DNA of 64,000 bases from Dryococelus australis (Eukaryota; Arthropoda; Insecta; Phasmatodea; Phasmatidae): positions 84,383,895 to 84,447,894 of the forward strand of contig CM056995.1 in NCBI GenBank assembly GCA_029891345.1. The letters run 5' to 3'. Under the pieces are notes generated by a model. The model did not search any database and was not told where the DNA came from. It worked only from the letters and a program-made list of their open reading frames with translations. Shown here piece by piece: positions 24,317-36,774 of this stretch (position 1 is the stretch's first letter; each line of letters starts with the position of its first letter). Both the position numbers and the translations under genes were made by a program.

Positions 24317-27207
24317 TTGGGTATAAAAGACACATTTGCTGTAGTAAGAATTTCTGAATGCACCATTGTGTTCTATATTAAATACACTTTTAATATACTC
24401 ATTAAAAAAGACTGACTTTTTTTGTGTACTCACTTGCAGTATCATTTGTTCTTAGTGTTGAAACACATGCATGTGTTTTCTTTTTTTTGTTTGTATAACA
24501 CGTTGCAGAAAGGGGTCGAAATGATGCTATTTCTTTCCTGGCAAAGAGAAAAGGAACAAACGAATGACATCCCTTTCTTTCCCTTGAATACTGCAGTCTA
24601 CTCACTCCCATTCTTGATAGTGCTTGACATTGTCCGATGCCAAGAGATACTGCATTCCTGGAAACAAACAGGGGGTGAGGGGTCGAAAAAAGTATTGATT
24701 GCATGAGTTGCTAAATGAAAGCAGCAAATGAGAAAAAGAGACATGGATACAACCCAAAGCTTTGACAGCAACTTTCTATCTGTAGAAGTCCAGAGTGGAC
24801 ATTATGTGATGGCGAACATTATGTGAGTAAATATGGTATTAACATTTCATGGAACAGTATATGGTGGTTAGAAAACCAAATTTCAACTTTTCGGAAATTT
24901 TTCTGCATGTTCATGACAAAAATTAAAATCAAGAAAACAAATAAGTGCAACAGCAACTAGTATCATTAATAAAAAATTTTACAACTCTGCACATGCAAAA
25001 CATTATCAAAATTGAAGACAAATGAATGAAAAATAAAACTTTTCCATTCCTTAAATACAGATATAAAATGAAAACACCAATATTGAAAATGAAAAGATAA
25101 ATATATATACATACATATATCATACATCAGTGTAGCTTTTATTATGTCTATGCAAAACAAGATTTTTATGGCATTCATACTCTGCTACAATGTTGAAGAA
25201 TGTGTTTCTTGTATAAATAACGTGGAATGTTAGCACAACGTATGGTTGCAGAACTGCACACTTACAAAATTGCTTTAGGACACTGGATTAACAAAATATA
25301 TATATATATGTATTTTTAATTTACATCAGTGAGATAAACATGGATAAAAAAGCAACGCCAATAAATTGTTCTACCAACTCCCCACTCACCTCTACAAAAT
25401 TGTTATGCAAAAGTGTTCTTTGTCCAGAAGTTACAATAAACCTAAGGAGCTGCTCATTCCTGCAAGACAGCTTCACACTTCAAAAAAAGCACTTTCTCAA
25501 ATAGCACATAATAAAAGTTTAGATAATATAATATACAATATTTAAATACTAGTAGTAATTCTTATACAATTTATACATGTATTTTACTAAGTTCATTTAC
25601 ATTTTAACGTAAATTTAGCAACATTTATAATTTCACAACACACACATTTACACTCGAAGATAACTCAAACTTAATCTAGAGTTTCAATAGCCTAGTGATG
25701 ATACTAGCGTTAGGGAACGTATTATTCTGCCATATTACATCCAACTGGGGGGGGAGTTATAATTGAATATGAAAAACATCAATAAGGGGAGAATTACATA
25801 CTGAATATGACACGAAACCTTGGTTAACTAGCAAATATCTTTTGTATCATTTTACCATACTTTGGGAAATTTACCTTTGAATATTTACTATAGTCTGTAA
25901 AGAAATAATATGCTATCATATCTACCGCAAGTTCTCTTTGTAATTTTTGAATAGAAGAAATGAGCAACAACTTAAATGAAACACAGTTCACTTGAAAGCA
26001 ACATAAAAATTTCAACAAGCAACCAGATCAGTAAAACAAGTTGTGAAACTTTCTAAAGGTACACATCCTTAAATGCATATGAATCAATCTCGGTGGTGGT
26101 TAAACTTTAGCACGCAATAGATATACTCATATACACACAGAACACACAACACTCAACAGAAATAAGTTTTAACAATAAAAACAACAAAACCCAAAAATTT
26201 ACTTGACCAACATGGCCATTTGAATATTTTTGTACAGTGGTGAAAAAGCTACTACTACTACGCTACCAAAATGAAGTGACACTGGTGGGAAGTGAATCTT
26301 CATAATGTTTCAACAATAATTTTAAGATATTTAAAAAAAAGCACATATCGCATTTTCAATAATATGAAAAGTCCATAAAAATATAGGATGTAAAAATAAT
26401 TACTAACTGAAACAAAACCATTTTCACCAGTATTTGTAAGGATAAATTATAGATGGAATATTGAAAATCATGTGTAATGCTGCGAAATGTTGCAGCTTCC
26501 AAATGTGGACATGAATGTAACTTATGCATTAACCACAATACAAGCAAAACAACAACCATGTCATAATTTCACAAAAAAAAAATAACACTGAGGGATCAGC
26601 ACTACACAGGCAGGCCAGGGAGATATCACAGAGCAAATCACATGAATGATTTGCATAAATACTGTGTAACAAATGTGTAAAATACACATGTAAATAAGAC
26701 ATACCGAAGATCTAATTCACAATTTCATTACATGCCAATTTCTTTTAACATAAAAGTTAAGAGTACTTGATACACTACTGTTAAATATTAACTATCAGAC
26801 TGTAGCACGTGGATTAAAAAAATCAGTTACTATTTACCTTTGAAAGAGAGTTTACAACTGCTGGCTAAAAGGTACATAAAAATGGTTCCTTTACTGAAGG
26901 GAAACTAGATTTTGAACACACTGCTGTAATAATTGATCATTATCTGCATAAAACGCAAAAAAAAAAAAAAAATACATATATCAAGTACTGACACCCACAC
27001 TGCAGGGCCAATTTGGTTTTAAAAACATCAGCTTCGGTGATGATCACATGTTTGATAACAGTAGAAAAGAATCTTGGGACTGACAATTGGATCTGAACAA
27101 TTTCCACTTTACTCGTATCACAAAGAAAAGTTCCAGGAGTCTCTTGCTGTTGGCAGCAAGACAGCAGCCCCGCCCACACGATGACCATCGCCTGCGTTCC
27201 GTTACAC
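24317..27207 (-). other. TE-poor AT-rich block, candidate 3' UTR exon of Rab14
   Basis: This is one of the few stretches without visible transposon ends. On the minus strand a plausible acceptor (TTACTTCTTGGTGATAG, AG at 27209-27208) opens a GC-richer start at 27207 that decays into AT-rich UTR-like sequence with possible AATAAA signals. Rab14 has a strong donor directly after its stop at 33207, so this could be its untranslated last exon. The open minus frame 27188-26940 has no known domain. This is inference from splice signals only. Otherwise the block is simply unannotated sequence. Confidence 0.3.
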
Positions 27208-27314
27208 CTATCACCAAGAAGTAAATCAACAGGTCAACTTTCCATTCACATACACACACACACACACTTTGGAAATAATTTTAATCCTATATTTATGTAA
27301 AAATTACTTTCAAG

Positions 27315-27640
27315 TAGGGATGGGTTGAATACAAAAAAAAATCAGTTCAGATTCCAATATTGGTTCCACTAATTATTATTTGGTTTTATTTTTCGGTGCC
27401 GGTTCTACTGAAATTGAAGAAATTCAGTGACGTAAGGAGGAAAAATAATCATCATACTGCCAACATAACATATATCAGTAATATCAATTAGGCCCCTACT
27501 TTTCTTCACGTTTTATTTCTACAAAAATAAACAATTAAATACTGAACACAATACAAGACAATGACAACTAAATATAGAACTAATATATGACAAAGTTTCA
27601 TGCTTTAGTGAAAATACAATTGTACTGGGTACATTGGTCC
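27315..27640. mobile_element. possible hAT terminus
   Basis: TAGGGATGGGTTGAATAC at 27315 is the kind of end many hAT elements have (TAGGGATGGG...). No matching opposite end or 8-bp duplication was found nearby, so this is a solitary or truncated end. Confidence 0.35.
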
Positions 27641-28375
27641 TTTAATACAGTCAATAGAATGTACAACTTTGAAAAGTAATTGCATATGTTCCAAGTCCAA
27701 ACAATTCCTTTTAAATTTGTAGATGTATCAGGGCCTTAAATCCTTCGTTCTCAACCACAATAAGTGGCTGGCCATCAATACATACCATTGCTTCTATACA
27801 CCTCGTAATTTCAGCCTTGGACCAATGTTATTATGTTGTACATTAATAGTATATAAGTGAGGTTATGTTTTGATGTTGGGTATGTATCTTGGATAATAGC
27901 TGGGTGCCATGTTGTGCTAGTTACAATGTCCTTATGGTTTAAGTGTGCATATCGCGTTGGAGATATGTAGTATGAAGTGAATATATGCTGTATGCAAGTT
28001 ATTTGAAACGTACATTTTCTGCATCAATCAAATTCCATAATTGCAACATTCTGGAAAAATATTCCAACAAACAATACACACAAATGGATGTCCCAGGGTA
28101 GCCAACATCATCTGGACATAGTTCTGATGGGAAGCAGAAACTTTCTTAACATTAAAGCTAAATTTCTCTAAACTGTGTAAAATTAGTCAAGTTTATCTCT
28201 CTGCACTCAATTTTTCAGTTGCTAGAAGTACTTTTTCCTCCCGCAAAGCATTAACTATTACACTTTGCAGCTTTTAATGTGTTTTTTTCTTTGGTGGTTA
28301 TGATAACGGATGATAAACCAGATTGTATTGAATTTGTGTGCAAGTTTAATGTGATGTAGAGAGTTCAATGCTAAA

Positions 28376-30400
28376 AATGGCTTCCAATAAGAGTGAAATC
28401 AAACGGAAAGTATTGACTGTGAAAGAAAAACTTGAGATTAATCAGAAAGTGCAATCTTATCCAACAACACCAAATGTGGTTATCGCCAAATGACTTGGCA
28501 TTCCGCCTTCGCCATTAAATACCATCATGTCGTAATGCAAAGAAATTCTGGCCAATGTTGCGAATACATCTTCTGATTGTAAAAGGAAGAAAACTGGAAG
28601 ATACAAAGACACTGGAAAACCTTTAGTAAGTGGTTTAAACAAGTGAGGGTGAAGAACGGTATGAGCCTATTATTAAAGATATAGCTGAACAAATCACATT
28701 TCAATTTATGTTGATTTTCAAGCAACAAACTGCTGGATTTATTGTTTAAAAACAGGTTTGGGATTGTGCACAGAGCAGTAGGTGGGGAATCAGTAAATGT
28801 GCAACACGAACCCACTGATGCATGGAAGCTGTTGTTACCTAACGTCTTATCAGAATACCAACCAAGTGACATATTCACTGTTGACGAGTTTGGACTATTT
28901 TTTAATTTGTTACCCAATACAATATTTGCATTTAAAAGGGAAACTTGCCACGGAGGGAAACAAAGTAAGGAATGGCTGACAGTGTTGGTTGGCGCAAACA
29001 TAGATGGTTCCGAGAAACTTCAGCTGTTAATTATTGGCAAGGCATAAAAACCAAGATGCATAGCGTGGGGGAACAGTGGAGACTTTACAGAGCCTGGTCA
29101 GCAAGCCAAAACTGGACTGACACTATAAATTGTACTTAGCTTGTTCACGTCAGGATGTATGTAGAAATCTGTGCGCAGAGACTCAATGCCTTACGATCGT
29201 AGGCACGGCCGAAAACACAGCAAACGAAACGCAGCATTCCTTGCCATCAGACAGTTGAGTGCTCTTCCTCAACATACACCGGAGCGACAAGTGGAACGGG
29301 ACCTCGCCGCCCAACTCGTGCACGAGTCAGTATCGACTGCTCCAGTAACTATATTATTTGTATATTTGGGTCTACAAATTCATCCCTTGTACCATCCTGT
29401 AGTAAAAGGGTTGTTAACCGGTACTGAAGTAAGATTCGGCTGGGATAACATCCATTTCTTGACCAACGAAGCTCACCTGTGGAATTGCCAGTTCGGAATT
29501 GGCCAAGTTCGCTACGTCTGGTTAAAACCCACCACGACCACGGCATCCAAGAAGCAGGAGTAAATATGTACTAACCAACGCCTCTCGCCGTCTATTTAAT
29601 CTAAACCACCCTGCTTTTGGTCTAGCGGACAAAATCTTCTACCATCGCACGCGTCAATTATTACTCTCTCTTGATGCCAAAGTGGGGTGTGGAAACAGAA
29701 TAATCTTACTTGTAATGGATCATTGCCCGACACACCCAAAGAACATTGCAAATCTGAGAAACATTACAATCCATTTTCTCCCACAGAACTCTACATTCGT
29801 ACTTCAACCAACGGATCAGAGGATCATTAAAATGCTGAAGCAGCATTTCTGCACGCATCTTGCTTGCAGGCTGCTTTTGAAAACAAAACCTGGTTGTGAG
29901 GTGAGATTTCAATTCTGGATGTAGTGAATTTTATAGCTGCCTCATAAGAGTCCTTGGAGTCCCAGAAAATTTCAAATTGTTTCAAGAAGGCAGGCTTTGG
30001 TGAGGACATGTCAACTGCTCTTTTTGAAGTACCAGTCAACTGGGAATGTGCATGGGAGAATGTTCAGGATGCAATGAATGTGTCTCGCAATTTTGGAGAC
30101 TTTGTTGCAGCAGATGATATACACAGCTACATGTTGATTACAATCTGTAGAAGACTTATGTGAAGAACACAAGTGTCAGGATAGTGATGAAGAGGAAGAA
30201 GATGTCACTGCAACATGTTCGGAGGCAGTGGAGCATCTTGAAAAGCTGAAAAGTTGTGACTAGTACCTCGCATGTTCCCAGTGATTTTATGAAAAGTTTG
30301 TGGAACTTGTGACAGTTACGTACTCTTGCAATCGCAGAAAAACTACAAAGAAAAAATTCTAAAAGAGTATTTTGTAAAGAAGAAGTACCATATTATTATT
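28376..30400 (+). mobile_element. Tigger/pogo-family transposase, decayed, DDD residues still readable
   Basis: The N-terminal frame MASNKSEIKRKVLTVKEKLEI (from 28376) is the CENP-B-type helix-turn-helix. The second part at 28753-29045 reads 'FGIVHRAVGGESVNV', 'DIFTVDEFGLFFNLLP', 'CHGGKQSKEWLTVLVGANID', the DDE_1 core with the first Asp at 28883. After an insertion, 29655-29900 gives 'IILLVMDHCPTHP' (second Asp, 29718) and 'FLPQNSTFVLQPTDQ' (third Asp, 29814; spacing 32 residues). The acidic C-terminal tail is near 30170-30260. Stops and frame changes make it inactive. Candidate outer ends (CAGTCAA after TA at 27648, and its inverse ending at 33055) would make it about 3 kb without nested insertions, but they match over only a few bases. 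Confidence 0.85.
29070..29650 (+). other. foreign insert inside the Tigger core
   Basis: The DDE core stops after 'LLIIGKA' (29041) and resumes at about 29655. The 580 bases between do not fit the family, which normally has about 40 residues here. They are GC-richer and open on plus for 130 codons (29171-29563, RR/HGRK-rich start), without a recognised domain. Probably another mobile element of unknown type. Confidence 0.5.
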
Positions 30401-30487
30401 AAATGTATTTTATGATTACAGTTCTGTTTTTACCCAGTTACTTCTTCACTGATTAAAAGTAAGTACAATACATATCTATGTAAAAAT

Positions 30488-32279
30488 TAGGGTTGACAAA
30501 ATATCAATTTTTCTCTATTGCGATTCTGATTCCAACTGCAAAACCTTTCACTCGATTCCACCACAATTCCGATACCATAAATTAAGATATAGTGATTATC
30601 AACATGTGACACAGTCAATGTGCCCTTTTGAAATTTTGTTTTATTGGTCAAATTAGATAAACACAATTATGAAGACAATTACAGGGAAGACTTTCTGGTC
30701 TAAGTGAAGTTAATTTCCTATATTTATGTAACATTCAGACTTATCTAATTAGGCCTAACAAGTTCACATGAGTATTTTTGATGAATATATGATTGATTTG
30801 AAATGAATATAGACACAGTATTATACAAAAAAGTTAAACAAAAGTTCTCAACTTCTCAATGCAATATTTTAGGTCAACTTATGAAGCTAACCAATATGTA
30901 CACAAATACTGATGCTATTCAGTAATGAAAGTGAAATACAAGTAATCTTTCATTTAGCATTGCTAAATGAAAATACTTCTACCAAACATTTTATGTAGTA
31001 GGGACATTGGATGACTTGCTGCTACTCGCATATTTGCCCAAAAGATCTTCTGAATTATAATTATTGGCAATTTTTTTGTACTCTTGTTTACATAAGTGTT
31101 TTCTCATCTTACTAGCTGTGTGACTAACCCACCGTGAAATTTTTGCCGAACACAAACTGCAAAATGAGTAATTTGTGTCATTTACGTCAACACAAAAATA
31201 ATTTTGCACATTATTTGATATTTTCTTCATGTCTATGTAAATAAAATCCTCAGTACATTGAAAACTTTAACACTACCTAATTTTAGAAAAAAAGAGAGAT
31301 ATTTTTGAGAAAGGTACACAAGGAAAAAAATTTCTTTCAATTTCGACATCAAAAACGAAAATGTCATACAGGAAATATGTATGGTACGAAAAATGTACCT
31401 GTTATTTATCTAATACACCGTTAATAAGTAAACAAAATAAAAAATCCGAAAAATAATACCAGGAATCCTGGTATTACGGATCCTGGTCAAGGATCCTTTT
31501 ACTCCCACTACTAACAACTATCGGACAAAAGACTAAAAACCAATGCATGTTCTGAGTCAACCCGGAACTCTAGGAGCTTGCAGCTAGCGATGGTTTTTAT
31601 CTACAAACCATATCTGGTTGCAGACTACATGCAGCTTATCAACTAACACTGCTCTCAACACTTACAAGCAACAATGTGCTAGCTCCAACAGTATCCGCGT
31701 GTGCGGTGGTGGTCTTTCATCCGTGACAGTCAGTTTGTTTTAACGCACATTTACAGGTTTAGATATTGTGCGGCAGATTTCCACATGCGTTTGTAGCATT
31801 CTTGCAGCAGTATACAATTATTACTGAATCATGTCAGAAATTATGTAAAATAGAAGAGTGCAGTTTTCCCATTAAAGCAGTGCCACACAGCACACAGAAT
31901 GATGCCGAGTGAAGTGAAGCAGCCAAATACTGATAATAGCGGTCTGCCAAATGGCAGCCATCAAGATAAAAACTACTCACAGCGAGTTTCGATTATCCAA
32001 ATATCTCTTCCCAGCATTATCGTGGATAATCGAGGTTCTAATGTATTATCTTGATTCTTTCATAGTCGAACCATCATTGATGGTTAATTCCGGTCAATGC
32101 AAGCGAGTTTGTAACAGGTTCAGCCTATTTGGAAAACCAAAGACCTGTTGCTGTTGAACATAACCGCAAAAAAGTACGTGAAAGTGGATGAGGATTTTCA
32201 ACAAATTAACTGTTTGATTCTCGATTCATCGATACCTGTAATAATTGAGGGTATCGAGGAATCGACTTTGACATCCCTA
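30488..32279 (-). mobile_element. hAT element with BED finger and 8-bp target duplication
   Basis: Ends are TAGGGTTGACAAAATATC (30488) and, on the minus strand from 32279, TAGGGATGTCAAAGTCGATT, sharing TAGGG.TG.CAAA. The flanking octamers GTAAAAAT (30480-30487) and GCAAAAAT (32280-32287) differ by one base. On the minus strand 31230-30991 encodes 79 residues with 'YFCVDVNDTNYSFCSLCSAKI' and then His residues, a BED-type zinc finger as in hAT transposases. The catalytic domain is absent, so it is non-autonomous now. A short palindromic pogo-like piece (31984-32048) is nested inside. Confidence 0.75.
31984..32048. mobile_element. short palindromic pogo-like remnant
   Basis: The arms TTTCGATTATCC and GGATAATCGAGG face each other about 25 bases apart, and the outer right end reads (other strand) ACATTAGAACCTCGATTATCC, like pogo/mariner termini. 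Confidence 0.4.
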
Positions 32280-32287
32280 GCAAAAAT

Positions 32288-33206
32288 CATATTTGAGTAT
32301 GTAAATGAGGTATAGACCTAACCCTGCATTTCAGGCCTAAACCTGCTGCATTTGAATTTTCTGTTCTTCTTTAATATACACAGTATTTATTCAAATCCAA
32401 TATATTGTGACAAAGGTGAAAATTGTCTCAATTTCTTTTTGGTATTTTTCAATATTTAGACTCTTTTTGGGGAGGTTTTCTCCTTTTATATTCCAGTAAG
32501 CCCCTGATGTAGTCCTGTCTTCCTTCAGCTAAGTCTATCCCCCTTCTTTATTGTCCAGAAATCCTTCATTTCTCTGGGGAACTCTAAATTTTTTTGTTAG
32601 GATGCATTAGGTTATCTTATTTATTTTTGTTGGGTATTAGGGTTTTAAAATTACTTGATTTGGTTAGGTTGATTTCTTCTTGGATATAGGACTGTTCGAT
32701 TGTTCAGCTAGTTATCGTGGAAATTTTCCTTAGACTTGCAGTAAATAGTTCCAGAGAGTTGCAACTGGACTTGTTTGCCAATTGTGCCTGGCTAAGATCT
32801 GCCTTCACTCGTGTGCCGGCTACAGCTCTGTTTTCCACTTTTTGTTTTCACCGCTGCATTGGAAACGTACTGTCATTGTTTACTTGTTTTTGTGGTGCAC
32901 ATGTACCCGTAAGTTCTCGGAGCTGTTACTGACAGGGAGGTTTTTTGATTTGGCAGCTGTGAATTTGTAGACGTGGCAGGGGAAGAGAAGATATTTTCAT
33001 GCTGCATATAGCAAAGTGTAGGAACCATGAAAGGTAGCATTTTGAAAGTTGACTGTATATGCTGTGAGATATGTCTCTCGCTAACATTGTAACTACCAGA
33101 TATATACCACTAATTTACAAAATCAAGTACTGTTAGCAATCATCTAATAAACTGAAATGTTTCACACAAATATAAAGAAAATATGCAACAGTAAAACTAT
33201 TCTTAC
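32288..33206. other. non-coding, one possible pogo-like end
   Basis: T-rich sequence, no coding sequence recognised. At 33042-33057 the bases TTGAAAGTTGACTGTA look like a right-hand pogo-type end before TA and may be the far end of the Tigger element. Confidence 0.35.
33201..33206 (-). promoter_or_regulatory. candidate splice donor right after the Rab14 stop
   Basis: The minus strand reads TGCTAG|GTAAGAATAG: the stop codon TAG is also the exon side of a near-ideal AG|GTAAGA donor. A junction here would put an intron in the 3' UTR at zero distance from the stop, which is normally not seen by nonsense-mediated decay. Confidence 0.45.
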
Positions 33207-33315
33207 CTAGCAAGCACAGCTGTCTTTGTTAGCTTGCTGGTCATTAACCAATGTAGTGCGGCCAGGTTGAGACGGTTTGTGTTGGACACCAGATTCTGCT
33301 GCATTCAAATCCAAC
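33207..33315 (-). CDS. Rab14: Rab14 small GTPase, last coding exon (C-terminal tail)
   Basis: Reads LDLNAAESGVQHKPSQPGRT then TLVNDQQANKDSCAC and a TAG stop. This is the hypervariable tail of Rab14 with its conserved 'LDLNAAESGVQHKPS' start and a C-terminal Cys-x-Cys, which in Rabs is geranylgeranylated and anchors the protein to endosome/Golgi membranes. The acceptor is TTTAAG|G at 33317-33316. The exon's first base completes an AG|G Arg codon from the previous exon. The stop TAG is followed at once by GTAAGA, a strong donor consensus, so the 3' UTR may be spliced. The tail and phase fit insect Rab14 as I remember it. Confidence 0.93.
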
Positions 33316-34283
33316 CTTAAACATAAAACAATTAATGTAAAACCTTTAAACATATTTATAAAACTGAACATTTTCATTCTGTAAGAGGAAATTCGGTATC
33401 AGCAAGCAAAAATTCTTGAAGATCAGAAAGAGTTTTATTTATTTTTGTTTAAGTATGTAACTTTCCTTAAGTACGACTGGTGGCAGTGGTGGAAGGTGTC
33501 AGTTGTGGAGAATGAGGAGAGAAAGGATGAGTTTTTCTTGGCACATAGGGTCCAGTGTGTCATTACTTGAAACCACTAAATCACAGTAAGACAAGTAACA
33601 TATCATACAAGTCCATTGCAACACTAAATATTGCAGTAAAATTCTGTAATACAATAAAAGTAAAATAATTTTGGAAAGTTACTGAATTTAATTTAATTGA
33701 CAATGATCGTCATAATTTAACAAAAAAATATTAATTAAGTCTGATAATGGGCCACCTGTAAATGAATGTTCTAAAAATTACTGTTACTTCGATAATTCAA
33801 ATCCTTTTGATAAAATCACAAAAATATAATTTAAGGATTTTTTTTATGTTTGTAATTTAATTGGTTAGCTTAATTTCAAACTTTCTCTGCATAAGTATAA
33901 ATGCGAAACAACAGAATTGTCATCATATCATATAATTTACAGATTTTTAGTAAACACATCTTAAAACTGGAATGTCAAAGTTCAGAAACGGTTATATCCG
34001 GATGTGAACAGAATTAATGAGAAAACAGAAAAAACTTGAAGTCCACCGATTTTAAGTGAAAACAAATTTTTAAGCCACTCCATACCAGGGAAGACCTCTC
34101 CTTGTACCTATAGTCTTGGCAGAGTACCGAGCCAGTTCAGGTCGGTGATGTGAGGATTAGAACCTTGTGTGCCAACTTTTAATATCATCAGGGATGCACA
34201 CCAATCTCAAATAGTTCATCTACAAGCCACCTGGGGGGAAGGGGGGGGGGGAGAGGGGGAGGGAGGGGGAGGGAGGGAGGGAG

Positions 34284-34319
<36 letters not shown>

Positions 34320-36774
34320 AGTCCCAGGCTAGCTATTAAGTGGGGTTCTTCTCACGCTGTATGGGGAGAGTAAGAAATCGGGTATCTTGTGGCGAGTTTG
34401 ATGTTCATGACTTGGGGGATCGTAACCCCGACAAACAATTTTATCTTGATAGTACGCTCGTAAACTGTGTGTGTATGAGAGGGGTGGATGGCCTTCGAAT
34501 ACTTGGAAGCAAGCGATGCAAAAAGCATGCCCTGGAGAGATTATTCCCTCTTGGGCAAGGAGCCAGTATATTTTGTGGGACGTGTGGGTTTGTATGACAG
34601 GACAAAATCAGAAACACTGGGCAACACCACATGACACGTTACCAGTTGTCTCACAGGTGACATGACTCTTCTCTGCCCTGATGGCGGTGTTGGGGCGGCC
34701 GAATGTGGAACAGCAGCAGAAGCTGGCTGTGGCAGAGTGGTGCTCATGCTGCTTGTTGAGAGGGTAAGGTGTGGAGATTTGGCGTTATGCTCTAGCGTTA
34801 GTACAGCTGGTTCAATGCCAAATACTGCCATGTCGTAGTGGAGTAATAACAGGTACTTAAATGGCAATCGGCCAAGTGTCCTCATTGGTAAAGAGAAAGG
34901 TGAATTATTATCTTGTGATTCAATAATTGAATTATGGTTTATCTCCTCCTCGAGGAGTTGTATATTATTTATGAGCCGGTTCGTAACACCAATCTTATAG
35001 TTCTTTGGCATGAGGCCGACCTACTGTAATTACTCTGAGATAATAATAAATGCCAACTCAGTGCACGTGCCATGAAGATGGGTATAATTAGCGGTCCTAA
35101 CAGTGTACATCCAGGTATATAACTAGACCAGATGTGTTTTGCAGCTTAACCTTTTCTAGCCTTTCTCCAGCCCAGAGGGTTATACAGATCACGTGAGCAG
35201 CTGGAGTACCAGGGTGTACTGTCTATCTCATATAAGATGGCAAGATTTTGACAGTCCGTGAGTGGCAACTTGACGTATACGAAACAAAGTGCCATTCACA
35301 AAATCATGTATCAGCTGATGCACGAACGAACAAAAGTTAATATTAAGTTGGCTATTCTGAGTGCACTGGCAATGCACATCATACAATATATTTTATTTTA
35401 CGTGGTCACAAAACAGCGGTTGTAAGTGTTACAAACTAATCTCCGTGCTAAAGTAATAATGTATAGGTGTTCAAAATGAAATGCACAATAAGATGATTCA
35501 TAACAAGATGAAATGCAACTTCAAACCTTTGATATTTTCATGTCTTATTCCAACTGTCCAGCCATGCTTTCCATATGTGCTTGACATTAATTCCAAACGC
35601 CTACAAGAAAATTGCATGGTAATATTGAATTTTTTTTCCAAATAATTTGACAATGTACATTTCAAATTTGTGTCGTTTCGAAACAGTAATAGAAGAAAAG
35701 TCGTTTTAAACAGCAGGATCTAGAGGTGGCAAACCTGCTGCTACCTGTTGGTACCGCGCGCAGCTCACATATTTTACCACGTTGTGTGCACCATCGGTGT
35801 CTCTTTCTCGAACCTAACCAGCTATAAAGCTAAAATGAATATGTTTCGTATGTAAAATAAAAAATTTACAAACGGATACCAATAGTTTTATTTTTCCGTG
35901 AGCTCTGCGTAGTTTTTAAAATAACATATATTTCGTGTACAGCGATTTTGATTACTAGTAATTTCTATTGGGTCAGTAATTGTCCGTCTGTCCTAAACAC
36001 AGCATTTTTTCCCACGGAAACCCATTTCCTTGTTTCTGTCTAGCCTCCAATTGACACACCAGCTGATGGCGAAAGGATAGATAAACTAAAAGTAATATTC
36101 ACTGAGGTGTCAAAATGTTGCCATCTTATATGACATAGACAGTACTGTAGGAAGGGTTCCCCCAAAGATAGACCACCAGTGAATACCCTGAGCACTGACA
36201 TGGCCAAACTCCGAATACCGCTCTGTGTTACTTGTATTTGCAGTTTGGCTGTTTCCACAGAACGAGCATTACCTCACGTACACACAAAAGTAATAATTAA
36301 GAGTTTATAATGATTTTGGCTTAACTGGTAAATCACTAGTATAATCCATTCATGCTTTCTTCGGCCTTTTGGAATTGAACCTTTGAAAAATCACTCTAGG
36401 CGTAGTATGTCAACCTGATTTTTCCAATAACTTGTATTCCACATAAAATACTGTATTATTGAATAAATGAAACTTCACTTTAGTATCTTCTATAAATTGT
36501 AATATTTATTTCGTATTAAATATCAATTAACAACAGCGAGCGCAGCGACGTTTTGGCAATGGCTGGTAAGAAATAGTTCACAGTTACAATATTTTTTAAC
36601 CTTGTTTTTATGTATATTATTTGTAAGTTGAACATTGCCAATTGATATATTTGCATCGTTAGATAGCACTGACGGAAATACATCTCATTACTGCAGTTAA
36701 AAATATTTGCGCACATTCCCTTGTGTAGGATGGAGTTTTTTCCCAGTCTGGAATAAAGGTTCAATAAGCAAAGC
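33316..36774 (-). other. Rab14 intron, 3'-proximal part
   Basis: Intronic relative to Rab14 (intron 44034-33316, about 10.7 kb). AT-rich at the start, a purine microsatellite at 34233-34320, then a GC-richer part (34340-35250) open on the minus strand for 156 codons (35011-34541), Ser/Pro-rich in its second half and unrecognised. The rest is empty. Confidence 0.4.
34233..34320. repeat. purine-rich G/GA microsatellite
   Basis: G runs of 6 and 10 or more, then GGGA repeats, then (AG)n to 34308 and (ACAG)n. All purine on the plus strand for about 75 bases. Confidence 0.85.

Noticed and set aside
28525-29001. 158-codon minus-strand ORF
   Set aside because: It lies opposite the Tigger transposase and has no motif of its own.
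34541-35011. 156-codon minus-strand gene in the Rab14 intron
   Set aside because: No recognised domain, composition shift halfway, and not supported by splice signals; kept only as an unidentified block.
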